A DNA stretch of 36,776 nt from Nitrospinota bacterium (GTDB lineage Bacteria > UBA8248), in assembly GCA_009839615.1 (NCBI GenBank), contig VXPH01000152.1, positions 1 to 36,776 on the forward strand, in the 5' to 3' direction. Shown piece by piece: positions 8,473-15,909 of this stretch. The notes under the pieces are model-generated. The model was not told where the DNA came from. It saw only the letters and a list, made by a program, of their open reading frames with translations, and made no database searches. Both the position numbers and the translations under genes were made by a program. The stretch's first letter is position 1. Every line of letters starts with the position of its first letter.

Positions 8473-9216
8473 ATGTGGCCATCCTGGGATATCACGCTTC
8501 TCGTCTTCGCAGCGGCCTTCCTCGAGGGCGCCGCGGGGATAGACTTCGGCCTCCTGGCGACGCCGGCGCTGGGCGCTCTCATCGGGGTGCGCGATTCCGT
8601 GCTCACCCTTTCGCTTCCGAACCTCATCCTGGTGGCGATTCGCGCGATCGGAGGCGGGGTTCCCGCCCCTTCGCTCAAACGCCTCATGCCCTTCCTGGGC
8701 GCGGGTGCTGCCGGCGCGGCCGTGGGCGTGCTGACGCTCATCGCCAGCCCGCCCACGTTCCTCAAGTGGTCGGTGGGCGTTCTCGTCCTGTTGTTCGCCG
8801 TCTACAGCATCTCGCGCCAGAGAGTCCAGCTCGACATGCGCGATGAGACCTTCTTCACCTATCTGGCCGGGTTCTTCGCGGGCGGCCTGAGCGGCTTTTC
8901 CTACGCGGGCAACCCCGTCAGCATCATGTATCTCGACAGCACGGGCGCGGGCCGTGCCCGGATGATGCGGCTCACCTACACTGGAGCACTCGTGTTCGCG
9001 AGCGTTCAGATAGCGGTGCTGAGCGGCTCGGGCGCGCTGGGGGCCTTCGAGTCCGCGCGCTCGGCCGTATCGATTCTCCCCGCCGTCGCCGGATTCCTGC
9101 TGGGAAGGCTTCTGCGCGGTCGCATCCCGCCCGCCATCGGCTTTACGCTTGGTCTGGTGCTGATGATTGCCGCAGCGCTCGCTTTGCTGATTTTCGGCCC
9201 TTCGGGGTGGAAGTGA
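8473..9216 (+). CDS. TauE/SafE-family membrane transporter (putative anion/sulfite exporter)
   Basis: This 247-residue integral membrane protein is built mainly of hydrophobic helices, about seven or eight by eye. It opens with LLVFAAAFLEGAAGIDFGLL, which resembles the first TauE/SafE helix. The second half repeats the pattern (FFAGGLSGFSYAGNP), as expected for the two-repeat TauE/SafE fold. Family members are implicated in export of sulfite, sulfoacetate or related C2/C3 sulfur compounds, but many homologues are uncharacterised. The gene follows the amidohydrolase by 18 bp. It converges on kdsD, and no clear terminator lies between them. The start codon has only a weak ribosome-binding site, consistent with coupling to the upstream gene. 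Confidence 0.8.
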   Translation: MWPSWDITLLVFAAAFLEGAAGIDFGLLATPALGALIGVRDSVLTLSLPNLILVAIRAIGGGVPAPSLKRLMPFLGAGAAGAAVGVLTLIASPPTFLKWSVGVLVLLFAVYSISRQRVQLDMRDETFFTYLAGFFAGGLSGFSYAGNPVSIMYLDSTGAGRARMMRLTYTGALVFASVQIAVLSGSGALGAFESARSAVSILPAVAGFLLGRLLRGRIPPAIGFTLGLVLMIAAALALLIFGPSGWK

Positions 9217-9274
9217 AGCAACGGGAGAAAGCCGCGCCAGGGCGCCTCGGAGAAATCAGTCTAAGAGAAAAAGT

Positions 9275-10237
9275 CTACACAACACCCGCGCGCAGCAGGT
9301 GGTGTAAGTGCAGCACGCCCGCCAGGCGTCCATCCGGGCCTTCGGTGACCGCCAAGGAGGTGATGGCGCTCGCCTCCATCATCTGAACTGCGGCGGCGGC
9401 CATTTCTTCCTGATCTATCGTCTTGGGAGTGGACGTCATCAAATCAGCGGCTTTCAATTCCGGCAGATCCCCAATCTTTTCCATCGCGCGTCTCAAGTCT
9501 CCGTCCGTGATGACGCCGCGCAACTCCTGACCGGGACCCGCCACGCACGTCATCCCCAGCCTCTTGGCGCTCATCTCACGCACGACCTGAGCCAGGGAAG
9601 CCGCCTCCTCCACGCGCGGGACGCCGCCGCCCGCAACCATCAGTTCTTTCACGCGAATGAGCTTCTTCCCCAATACGCCTCCGGGATGGAAGCGCGCGAA
9701 ATCCTCGGGCTGAAACCCCCTCGCTTCCAGAACGGCCATCGCCAGCGCATCGCCCATCGCCAGGGCGGCGGTGCTGCTCGCCGTGGGCGCGAGTTGAATC
9801 GGGCAGGCTTCTTCTTTCACGTGAATGTTCAGTACGGCTTGCGCCGCGCGCCAAAGGGTGGAGTGCTCGGTTCCGGTGATGGCGATGAGCGGCGTGCCAA
9901 GCCGGGCGAAGATGGGCAGGATGCGCACCACCTCGTCCGTCTCGCCGCTGTAGGAGAGCGCGACGACGGCGTCGTCTTTCGTCACCATGCCCAGATCGCC
10001 GTGAACGCCCTCGGCGGGGTGCAGGAAATAAGAGGGCGTGCCCGTGCTCGCGAGGGTGGCGGAAATCTTCTGTCCGATCAGCCCGCTCTTCCCCATGCCG
10101 GTGACCGCGACCTTGCCCTTGCACCCCAGAACGATATCGACCGCCTGGATGAACCCTTCATCCAGCCGGGTGATGAGTCCTGCGAGCGCCTCGGCCTCGA
10201 TACGAAGCGTCCGCGCGCCCCTCTCGACAGGATTCAT
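9275..10237 (-). CDS. kdsD: D-arabinose-5-phosphate isomerase (KdsD/KpsF type)
   Basis: The 320-residue protein has an N-terminal SIS sugar-isomerase domain (about 30-175) followed by two CBS domains (about 205-320). SIS motifs seen include GMGKSGLIGQKI, SYSGETDEV and the PTASSTAALAMGDALA block. FARFHPGGVLGKKL, typical of this enzyme, is also present. It converts ribulose-5-phosphate to arabinose-5-phosphate, the first step of KDO synthesis for lipopolysaccharide, which supports a Gram-negative organism. It stands alone here, convergent with the TauE gene and divergent from yebC, with no other kds or lpt genes nearby. The length matches the family (about 320-330). GutQ and KpsF paralogues have the same activity and cannot be separated by sequence alone. 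Confidence 0.93.
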   Translation of the reverse strand: MNPVERGARTLRIEAEALAGLITRLDEGFIQAVDIVLGCKGKVAVTGMGKSGLIGQKISATLASTGTPSYFLHPAEGVHGDLGMVTKDDAVVALSYSGETDEVVRILPIFARLGTPLIAITGTEHSTLWRAAQAVLNIHVKEEACPIQLAPTASSTAALAMGDALAMAVLEARGFQPEDFARFHPGGVLGKKLIRVKELMVAGGGVPRVEEAASLAQVVREMSAKRLGMTCVAGPGQELRGVITDGDLRRAMEKIGDLPELKAADLMTSTPKTIDQEEMAAAAVQMMEASAITSLAVTEGPDGRLAGVLHLHHLLRAGVV

Positions 10238-10362
10238 GGAAGATACTGTTTTTCGAGAACTCAGAACCCATCCTCCCCGGAGTCGTCTGGCCGAAAAATA
10301 TCACTCCATCACCAAGGTGTCCACGCGGGGCGTTTCGAGACCGCGCCCGGCAGGCCCAAGTC

Positions 10363-10391
10363 TTTACTCCCACCGCCCCCCATGCTAGAAA
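10363..10391 (+). promoter_or_regulatory. Candidate promoter of yebC-ruvCAB
   Basis: TTTACT (10363-10368) and TAGAAA (10386-10391) are spaced by exactly 17 nt, each matching four of six consensus sigma70 positions. They stand about 85 bp before the yebC start in the gap divergent from kdsD. The assignment is by eye only. Confidence 0.4.
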
Positions 10392-10477
10392 TTATAGTCA
10401 GAATGCCTCATGAAGACGAATGCCCTTCGGTTGGAGAGGGATAGGCCCACCGCAGGAGAATCGCAGGAGTATCCGTC

Positions 10478-11227
10478 ATGTCCGGTCATTCCAAATGGAG
10501 CACCATCAAGCGGAAAAAAGGCGCGCTGGACGCCAAGCGCGGCAAGATTTTCACGAAACTCATCAAGGAGATCACCATCGCGGCCCGTCTCGGCGGAGGA
10601 GACCCGGACGGCAACCCCCGCTTGCGCACGGCGATTCAGACGGCGAAAGGGGCGAATATGCCCCAGGAAAACATCACACGCGCCATTGCCAAGGGGACGG
10701 GTGAACTCGAAGGCGTGAACTATGAGGAATGCGCCTATGAGGGCTACGGCCCCAACGGGGTGGCGATTCTCATCGCGGTGCTCACCGATAACCGCAACCG
10801 CACGGGTGCGGAAATCCGCCACATATTGACGAAAAACAACGGCACCATGGCCGAGCCGAACGCCGTGGCGTGGAACTTCGAGAAAAAGGGCTTGTTCCTC
10901 GTCCTCCAGGAGAGCGTAGATGAGGAGACGCTCATGGAACTCGCCCTCGAAGCGGGGGCGGAGGATTTCGAATCCAGCGATGATTTCTTCGAAATCCACA
11001 CGGCGCCGGATGCGTTCGAGTCCGTGCGCGAGGCGCTCGAGCAAAGCGGGATACCGACGGAATCGGCCGAACTCGCCATGCTGCCCAAATCGACGGTGAA
11101 GCTCGAAGGCAGGGAAGCAGAGCAGATGCTTCGCCTCATGGAAGCGCTCGAAGACAACGACGACGTGCAGAACGTCTACGCGAACTTCGACATTTCAGCA
11201 GAACAGATGGCGGAAGCATCCGCATAA
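10478..11227 (+). CDS. yebC: YebC/PmpR-family protein (TACO1-like translation or transcription factor)
   Basis: The 249-residue protein begins [20 protein letters not shown], the classic YebC opening. Further conserved runs are the IKEITIAAR helix, [15 protein letters not shown], and [23 protein letters not shown]. Family members have been described as DNA-binding regulators and, more recently, as factors relieving ribosome stalling at proline-rich sequences. The gene directly precedes ruvC, ruvA and ruvB, a very common bacterial arrangement. GCAGGAG lies about 7 nt before the ATG. The length is normal for the family. Confidence 0.95.
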   Translation: MSGHSKWSTIKRKKGALDAKRGKIFTKLIKEITIAARLGGGDPDGNPRLRTAIQTAKGANMPQENITRAIAKGTGELEGVNYEECAYEGYGPNGVAILIAVLTDNRNRTGAEIRHILTKNNGTMAEPNAVAWNFEKKGLFLVLQESVDEETLMELALEAGAEDFESSDDFFEIHTAPDAFESVREALEQSGIPTESAELAMLPKSTVKLEGREAEQMLRLMEALEDNDDVQNVYANFDISAEQMAEASA

Positions 11228-11233
11228 ACGCAC

Positions 11234-11260
11234 AACCCACCGCCCGTGGGGTTTTCTTTT
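11234..11260 (+). terminator. Terminator-like hairpin between yebC and ruvC
   Basis: CCCAC (11236-11240), a five-base loop and GTGGG (11246-11250) are followed by GTTTTCTTTT. The TTG start of ruvC sits at the end of this T-run, so the hairpin may partly reduce ruvCAB expression or mask its translation start rather than fully end transcription. Confidence 0.45.
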
Positions 11261-11792
11261 GACGCGATCCGAAAACACATTCCGCGTTCTGGGCGTGGAC
11301 CCCGGCCTTGGCGTGACGGGATACGCCGTCTTGCGCCTCGATGAGGGCGAATACGAACCGCGCCTGGTGGACGGCGGGGTGCTCAAAAACGACTCAAGCG
11401 CGCCCATCGAGAAGCGCCTCTATGAACTGCACAAGGATCTCACCCAAATCATCGAGACGCACGGACCCCACGTGATGGCTGTGGAGAACCTCTACAGCCA
11501 CTACAAACACCCCCGCACCTCCATCATCATGGGTCACGCGCGGGGAGTGATCTTCCTCGCGGCGTCGCAGGCACACGTGCCCGTGGTCAGCTACGCGGCC
11601 ACGGAGATCAAGAAATCGCTCGTCGGCGCCGGACGCGCTACGAAGGCGCAGGTCCAGCGCATGGTGCAGCAACGCATGCGTCTGCACGATTTGCCCGAAC
11701 CCGCCGACGTGGCCGACGCCATCGCAGCGGCGTACTGCCATATCGACCGCAGCTACCTTAGGCGCACCCAGGCGATCGGGAGCGGCACATGA
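11259..11792 (+). CDS. ruvC: Holliday junction resolvase RuvC
   Basis: This 177-residue RNase H-fold endonuclease cleaves Holliday junctions together with RuvAB. The four catalytic acids are visible: Asp14 in GVDPGLGVTG, Glu76 in MAVENLY, and Asp150 and Asp153 in PADVADAIA. There is no ATG before the conserved core, and the best start is TTG at 11259, with GGGG about 8 nt upstream. That TTG overlaps the T-run of a hairpin after yebC. The last four bases overlap the ruvA start (ATGA), indicating translational coupling. The length is normal. Confidence 0.95.
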   Translation: MTRSENTFRVLGVDPGLGVTGYAVLRLDEGEYEPRLVDGGVLKNDSSAPIEKRLYELHKDLTQIIETHGPHVMAVENLYSHYKHPRTSIIMGHARGVIFLAASQAHVPVVSYAATEIKKSLVGAGRATKAQVQRMVQQRMRLHDLPEPADVADAIAAAYCHIDRSYLRRTQAIGSGT

Positions 11793-12412
11793 TCCGCCGG
11801 ATATCGGGAGAGATCATCGACGTTGACGCTGAATGCGCCATTTTGAAGACGCCGACCGGGGTCGCCTATGAAATACAGGTGGGCGGATACGCGGTGCATG
11901 AGCTTCAGGCGCTCATGGGCGCGCGCGAGGCAGTGGAACTCCACACCCACCATTACCTGGAGGGAAACGTCGCTACGGGACAACTCCTGCCCCGGCTGGT
12001 GGGGTTCCTCTCGGCGGAAGAAAGGGCGTTTTTCCTCTCTTTCATCAAGGTGCCCGGCATCAGCCCGAAAAGCGGGGTGCGGGCGATGAGCCTCCCTCCC
12101 CTTCAGATCGCGGAAGCCATCGCGACGGCGAACGCTACGCTGCTAACCAAACTGCCCGGCATCGGCAGAAAAAAGGCCGAGCAGGTGATCTCCACGCTCA
12201 GGGAGGAGATCGCGGAGCTTCACCTCACGTCGCCGCCCGATGCACGTCAAGAAACCACGCCCCTGCACGGGGACGTCATGGCCGTGCTGGTCGGGCAGTT
12301 GGGCTACCGCACGCCTGAGGCGGAGAACCTCGTGGAGCGCGCCGTCGCCTCGCTGGGAGCAGACGCGGAGGCCGAGGCCATCCTGCAGGAAGTGTTCCGG
12401 CTGACCCGGTAA
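11789..12412 (+). CDS. ruvA: Holliday junction branch-migration protein RuvA
   Basis: The 207-residue protein has the N-terminal OB-fold domain (about 1-63), then two helix-hairpin-helix motifs, VPGISPKSGVRA (about 89-100) and LPGIGRKKAEQVI. A C-terminal three-helix domain (about 155-207) binds RuvB. It recognises four-way junctions and loads the RuvB motor. The sequence is rather divergent from well-known RuvA proteins in the OB domain and first HhH (SPKSG in place of the usual GPKTA). Its position between ruvC and ruvB leaves little doubt. It overlaps ruvC by 4 bp and ends 10 bp before ruvB. Confidence 0.93.
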   Translation: MIRRISGEIIDVDAECAILKTPTGVAYEIQVGGYAVHELQALMGAREAVELHTHHYLEGNVATGQLLPRLVGFLSAEERAFFLSFIKVPGISPKSGVRAMSLPPLQIAEAIATANATLLTKLPGIGRKKAEQVISTLREEIAELHLTSPPDARQETTPLHGDVMAVLVGQLGYRTPEAENLVERAVASLGADAEAEAILQEVFRLTR

Positions 12413-12422
12413 GGAGAAAACG

Positions 12423-13487
12423 ATGGTCATCGAGCGGCGCGTGAGCGCGAAGGCGGCGAGTCCGGCGGAGGAGCGAACCTTCACCTCGCTCAGACCCGCG
12501 AAGCTCGAAGAATACGTGGGCCAGACCGACCTGGTGGCGAAACTGCGGATCGCGCTCAAAGCCTCGCGCAGGAGAAACGAACCGCTGGGCCACATTCTCT
12601 TTCACGGGCCGCCGGGCCTGGGAAAGACCACGCTTTCGCACATCATCTCCGAAGAAATGGGCACCCGCCTCGTCAAGACCTCCGGACCTTCACTATCCAG
12701 GCCCGCGGACCTCATGGGAATCCTCACGGGCCTCACGCAGGGCGACGTGCTATTCATCGACGAGATCCACCGGATGCCCAGCGCGGTGGAGGAATTCCTC
12801 TACCCCGCCATGGAGGACTACCGCGTGGACTTCGTCGTCGATAGCGGCCCCATGGCCCGCACCATCAACTTCCCGCTCAAGATATTCACGGCCGTGGGCG
12901 CCACGACGCGCCCGGGCGCCCTGACCGCCGCTCTGAGGGAGCGCTTCTATCTCGTCTACCACGTGGATTTCTACTCCGAGGACGAACTCGTTCAGATTCT
13001 CCTGCATAGCGCCGTGCGTCTCGAAGCCCCAATTGAAGAAGAGGCGGCGCGCGAACTCGCCCGGAGAAGCCGGGGCACGCCGCGGACGGCGAACCGGCTG
13101 CTGCTCTGGACGCGCGATTTCTGCCAAGCGCGTGGCGACGGCGCCATCAGCCTATCCAAAACACGCGAGGCGCTCGCCATGGAGGGCGTGGACGAACTGG
13201 GCCTCGACGCGCTGGACAGAAAGTATCTGAGGACGATCATCGACCAGTACGGCGGCGGCCCGGTGGGCGTGGAGGCCATCGCCGCCACCATGAACGAGGA
13301 GACGGACACCCTGGTGGACATGGTGGAGCCGTTCCTGCTGCGGGCGGGTTTCGTACAGCGCACGCGCGGCGGCAGGCGCGCCCCCTCAGCGGCGTATGCG
13401 CACCTCGGCGTCGCGCTGCCCAAAGGCGCCCAGCGGGAGCTTTGGGAGGGCGCCGCGAAGGATGAAGAAACCGATACGTCCGCTTAA
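12423..13487 (+). CDS. ruvB: Holliday junction branch-migration ATPase RuvB
   Basis: This 354-residue AAA+ motor has Walker A GPPGLGKTT (62-70) and Walker B DVLFIDEIHRM. The sensor/arginine region is VGATTRPGALTAALRERF, and the C-terminal winged helix contains QYGGGPVGVEAIAATMNEE. It drives branch migration with RuvA. AAGGAG lies about 7 nt before the ATG. The protein is slightly longer than average because of a C-terminal extension of charged residues. It is the last recombination gene of the yebC-ruvCAB run, and the DUF2905 gene starts 15 bp later. Confidence 0.97.
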   Translation: MVIERRVSAKAASPAEERTFTSLRPAKLEEYVGQTDLVAKLRIALKASRRRNEPLGHILFHGPPGLGKTTLSHIISEEMGTRLVKTSGPSLSRPADLMGILTGLTQGDVLFIDEIHRMPSAVEEFLYPAMEDYRVDFVVDSGPMARTINFPLKIFTAVGATTRPGALTAALRERFYLVYHVDFYSEDELVQILLHSAVRLEAPIEEEAARELARRSRGTPRTANRLLLWTRDFCQARGDGAISLSKTREALAMEGVDELGLDALDRKYLRTIIDQYGGGPVGVEAIAATMNEETDTLVDMVEPFLLRAGFVQRTRGGRRAPSAAYAHLGVALPKGAQRELWEGAAKDEETDTSA

Positions 13488-13502
13488 AAGGAAATAAAAC
13501 AG

Positions 13503-13727
13503 ATGGAGCCTTTCGGCGGTTTCGGAAAAACGCTGATCCTGCTCGGCGCGGTCCTGATGGTCTTAGGAGTGATATTTCTGATTGCGCCCAAGATCCCGTT
13601 TCTCGGGAAACTGCCCGGCGACATTCACCTGAAGGGCAAGAACTGGAGCTTTTCCTTCCCCATAGTAACCAGCATCGTGATCAGCATCGTGCTGACGCTG
13701 CTCTTGAACCTTTTTTGGAGAAGATGA
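13503..13727 (+). CDS. DUF2905-family small membrane protein
   Basis: The 74-residue protein has two predicted transmembrane helices (about 8-30 and 50-71). The loop between them carries PKIPFLGKLPGDIHLKGKNWSFSFPI, matching the DUF2905 pattern. DUF2905 genes are often found next to ruvB or queA, which fits the 15-bp spacing here. The function is unknown. An AAGGAA ribosome-binding site precedes the ATG. The gene converges on the SDR gene at 13737 with only 9 bp between them. Confidence 0.85.
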   Translation: MEPFGGFGKTLILLGAVLMVLGVIFLIAPKIPFLGKLPGDIHLKGKNWSFSFPIVTSIVISIVLTLLLNLFWRR

Positions 13728-13736
13728 CTTAGCGCC

Positions 13737-14501
13737 CTACTTCCAGCCCCCGCCGCCGTTCACGTACACGGTATCCGCCGTCATGAACGCGCACGCATCC
13801 GAACACATGAACAACACCAACTCGCCGATTTCCTCCGGCGTGCCGAAGCGGCCCATCGGTATCTGAGCGCGCATCGACTCCTTGAGTTCCTCTGAAGAAA
13901 CATCGTGAAACGGCGTGTCGATGGGTCCGGGGGATATGGACATGCACCGGATACCCCTGTCCGCGAACTCGCGGCCCACGCCCATGCTCATCGTCACCAC
14001 GGCGCCTTTGGCCGCCGCGTAGTGAACCGAGTGGCCCGGCCCGCCGCGCTTGTGCGCCATGCTCCCGATGTTGACGATGACGCCCCCGCCGTTTTCGAGC
14101 ATTTCGGGAATAGCGGCCTGCATGCAGTAGAAAACGCCCTTGACGTTCAGGTCGAACGTCCGCTCCCAGAGGTCGTCGTCGATGTTCAGAAAATCGGAAC
14201 GCCTGAGAGCGGCGCCCGCGGAGTTGAGCGAGAAATCGACCCGGCCGAACCGCTCCTTGGCGCGCCTCGTCATCTCGAACGCCTCTTCGCGCGAGGTGAC
14301 GTCCACCTTCATGTGAACGCCCCGGCCTCCGTTTTCCGTAACGCGCTCGGCGATCTCGGCAGCGCCTTCCTCATCGAGGTCCGCGCAGAAGACGTTGGCT
14401 CCCTCGCGCCCGAATATGAGCGAGGTCTCCTTGCCGATGCCGCTGGCCGCGCCGGTGACGATGATGGTTTTCCCTACGAAATAATCAGGTGTCTTGGGCA
14501 T
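13737..14501 (-). CDS. Short-chain dehydrogenase/reductase (SDR)
   Basis: This 254-residue classical SDR has the cofactor motif TGAASGIG (about 16-23). ADLDEE at the end of beta-2, with an acidic residue, suggests NAD(H) preference. The active-site set is NSAG (usually NNAG), the serine of NIGSMAHK, and YAAAK (Tyr and Lys). The C-terminal GGGGWK is typical. The substrate is unknown; homologues oxidise or reduce secondary alcohols and 3-ketoacyl groups. It lies 38 bp downstream of the 2-hydroxyacid dehydrogenase gene on the same strand, so the two probably form a two-gene transcript. A GGAG lies 8 nt before the ATG. Confidence 0.88.
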   Translation of the reverse strand: MPKTPDYFVGKTIIVTGAASGIGKETSLIFGREGANVFCADLDEEGAAEIAERVTENGGRGVHMKVDVTSREEAFEMTRRAKERFGRVDFSLNSAGAALRRSDFLNIDDDLWERTFDLNVKGVFYCMQAAIPEMLENGGGVIVNIGSMAHKRGGPGHSVHYAAAKGAVVTMSMGVGREFADRGIRCMSISPGPIDTPFHDVSSEELKESMRAQIPMGRFGTPEEIGELVLFMCSDACAFMTADTVYVNGGGGWK

Positions 14502-14539
14502 CGAATAACTCCAAAGTTTGGGAGATTATGAGTTCCGGT

Positions 14540-15541
14540 TTATGCGTTCGCGTCGGCGGTGATGATGCGCTGCATCTCGTATTCCTCATCCGGCACGAGC
14601 CCCGGAATCGGCTCCCCCGCTAGAAAGCACAGGACGTTTTCCGTGGCGTCGAGTTCCATCTGCAGGCGCGAGGAGCGCGCCCGCGCGCCCAGGTGCGCGG
14701 TGAGAATGCAGTTGGGCGCTCCCACCAGGGCTCCCCGGTAGGGCTCTTCGGGGAAAACGTCGATTCCCGCACCGCCCAGATGACCCGAGCGAAGCGCGCG
14801 CGCAAGCGCCTCATCGTCCACGATGACGCCGCGTGCCGTGTTGATGAGGAACGCGCCCTTTTTCATCATCGCGATTTCGTCTTCCCCCATCATGTGGATC
14901 GTCTTCGGTGTGGCGGGAACGTGCAGGGAGACGGCGTCGGCGCGGCGGTAGATATCTTCCTTTTCGGCCCATTCCACGCCGTAGCGCTCGCCGAATTCCG
15001 CATCGGGTAATATATCGTTCGCGATGATTTTCGCCCCGAAACTTGAAACATGGCGTATTACTTGCTTGCCGATGCGGCCCACACCGATGACGCCCAAGGT
15101 AATCTCATCGAGCGTGCGGCCCATGTATTGAAGCCACTCGCCGCGCAGGAGCGCGTTGTGCGAGTGATGCACGCCCCGCAGGAGCGAGAGCAGGTGGCTG
15201 AGCGTCAGTTCCGCCACGGCTTCCGAGTTCGCCCCGGGGGTGTTCGCGACGAGAATGTTTCTCTCCCTCGCCGCGTTCAGGTCCACCGTTTCAAGACCCA
15301 CCGTGGCGCGAGATATGAACTGCAGCCCTTTCGCCAAATCCAGTATCCTGGGGTTGAAGGGTTCCAGACCCGCGATGACGGCGTCGAAACCGTCGCGAAT
15401 CATCTCGGCGAATTCATCCTCGTTCGGCCGCTTGCCCAGCGTGTTGCGCACGTACTCCACGCCCGCGCTTTCGAGCATCTCGATGGGCTTGGGGTCGATC
15501 TCCCCGAACGGCGTGGTTGAGACGAGTATGCGGGGAGGCAT
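14540..15541 (-). CDS. D-isomer-specific 2-hydroxyacid dehydrogenase (SerA-like)
   Basis: The 333-residue protein has a flavodoxin-like substrate domain and an inserted NAD-binding Rossmann domain with GVIGVGRIGKQV (about 150-161). Catalytic residues are in place: Arg in NTARGVIVDD, Glu in DVFPEEP, and His in TAHLGARA. It is likely to interconvert a 2-oxoacid and a D-2-hydroxyacid with NAD(P). No C-terminal ACT domain is present, so it is not a full-length regulated phosphoglycerate dehydrogenase. The motif that usually reads GVGVDNVD is SRATVGLETVD here, a mild divergence near the substrate site. It is the first gene of a two-gene minus-strand unit with the SDR. A GGGAG lies 8 nt before the ATG. 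Confidence 0.88.
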   Translation of the reverse strand: MPPRILVSTTPFGEIDPKPIEMLESAGVEYVRNTLGKRPNEDEFAEMIRDGFDAVIAGLEPFNPRILDLAKGLQFISRATVGLETVDLNAARERNILVANTPGANSEAVAELTLSHLLSLLRGVHHSHNALLRGEWLQYMGRTLDEITLGVIGVGRIGKQVIRHVSSFGAKIIANDILPDAEFGERYGVEWAEKEDIYRRADAVSLHVPATPKTIHMMGEDEIAMMKKGAFLINTARGVIVDDEALARALRSGHLGGAGIDVFPEEPYRGALVGAPNCILTAHLGARARSSRLQMELDATENVLCFLAGEPIPGLVPDEEYEMQRIITADANA

Positions 15542-15764
15542 GGAAAATCTCCCAGAAATTCAGGGGCAACGAACCAAACTTGTTTCACGGCTGGTGCAAG
15601 AATCATCTCAATGGGTTAAAGTATGAAAAACCCAGCGGAGATTACATGCCTCGAAGAAGCGATGTCAAACTCGGAGAGGCATCTGATATGATGGCCGTCT
15701 ACCCCCGGCGGAGCGGTGTGCCAAGCGGCGCGTCCGCCTACCGAAGTCGAGCCGGAGGAGTAGT

Positions 15765-15800
15765 ATGGCCAAGAACGTCGATGGATGGAGAACAAGATGA
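15765..15800 (+). CDS. Possible 11-codon leader peptide
   Basis: ATG at 15765 follows GGAGGAG (15754-15760) with a short spacer and encodes MAKNVDGWRTR before TGA. Such a strong ribosome-binding site before so short an ORF in a leader is suggestive but not proof. It has no homology that I can recognise. Confidence 0.25.
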   Translation: MAKNVDGWRTR

Positions 15801-15807
15801 GTTGAAC

Positions 15808-15894
15808 ATGAGATGCGTCGGGCATTTCCTCCCGCCCGGCCCTTGGCAGAACGCCGTCTGGATTATCGAGGCGTGGCGCTTTTCGCCTCGATGA
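15808..15894 (+). CDS. Possible 28-codon tryptophan-rich leader ORF
   Basis: ATG at 15808 opens a 28-residue frame with three Trp codons in its second half (PWQNAVWIIEAWRFSPR). It stops at 15894, 15 nt before the next gene. Its last codons form the hairpin 15865-15892, so ribosome position on it could alter folding. The ribosome-binding site is weak. It may be chance. Confidence 0.2.
   Translation: MRCVGHFLPPGPWQNAVWIIEAWRFSPR
15865..15892 (+). promoter_or_regulatory. Leader hairpin abutting the Shine-Dalgarno of the gene at 15910
   Basis: ATCGAGGCG (15865-15873) pairs perfectly with CGCCTCGAT (15884-15892) around a 10-nt loop. The AGGAGG of the downstream gene starts at 15897. There is no T-run, so a role in translation or RNA stability is likelier than termination. 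Confidence 0.45.
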
Positions 15895-15909
15895 ACAGGA
15901 GGAAAAATA

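Larger units (their letters stand above)
15542..15909. other. 368-bp leader/intergenic region
   Basis: This gap separates the divergent 2-hydroxyacid dehydrogenase and acyl-CoA-dehydrogenase-fold genes. An open frame at 15517-15894 has no recognisable family and an unlikely composition, so I do not call it a full gene. The part from about 15650 contains a GGAGGAG followed by a very short ORF, a second tryptophan-rich short ORF and a hairpin that ends just before the downstream ribosome-binding site. I see no riboswitch that I recognise. Confidence 0.5.

Noticed and set aside
15640-15760. Leader considered as a riboswitch
   Set aside because: No known riboswitch core (cobalamin, glycine, SAM, guanidine) could be recognised by eye.
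15517-15894. 125-residue plus-strand open frame in the leader region
   Set aside because: It has no recognisable domain, unlikely composition and overlaps the dehydrogenase start; only the short ORFs in its second half are kept, at low confidence.
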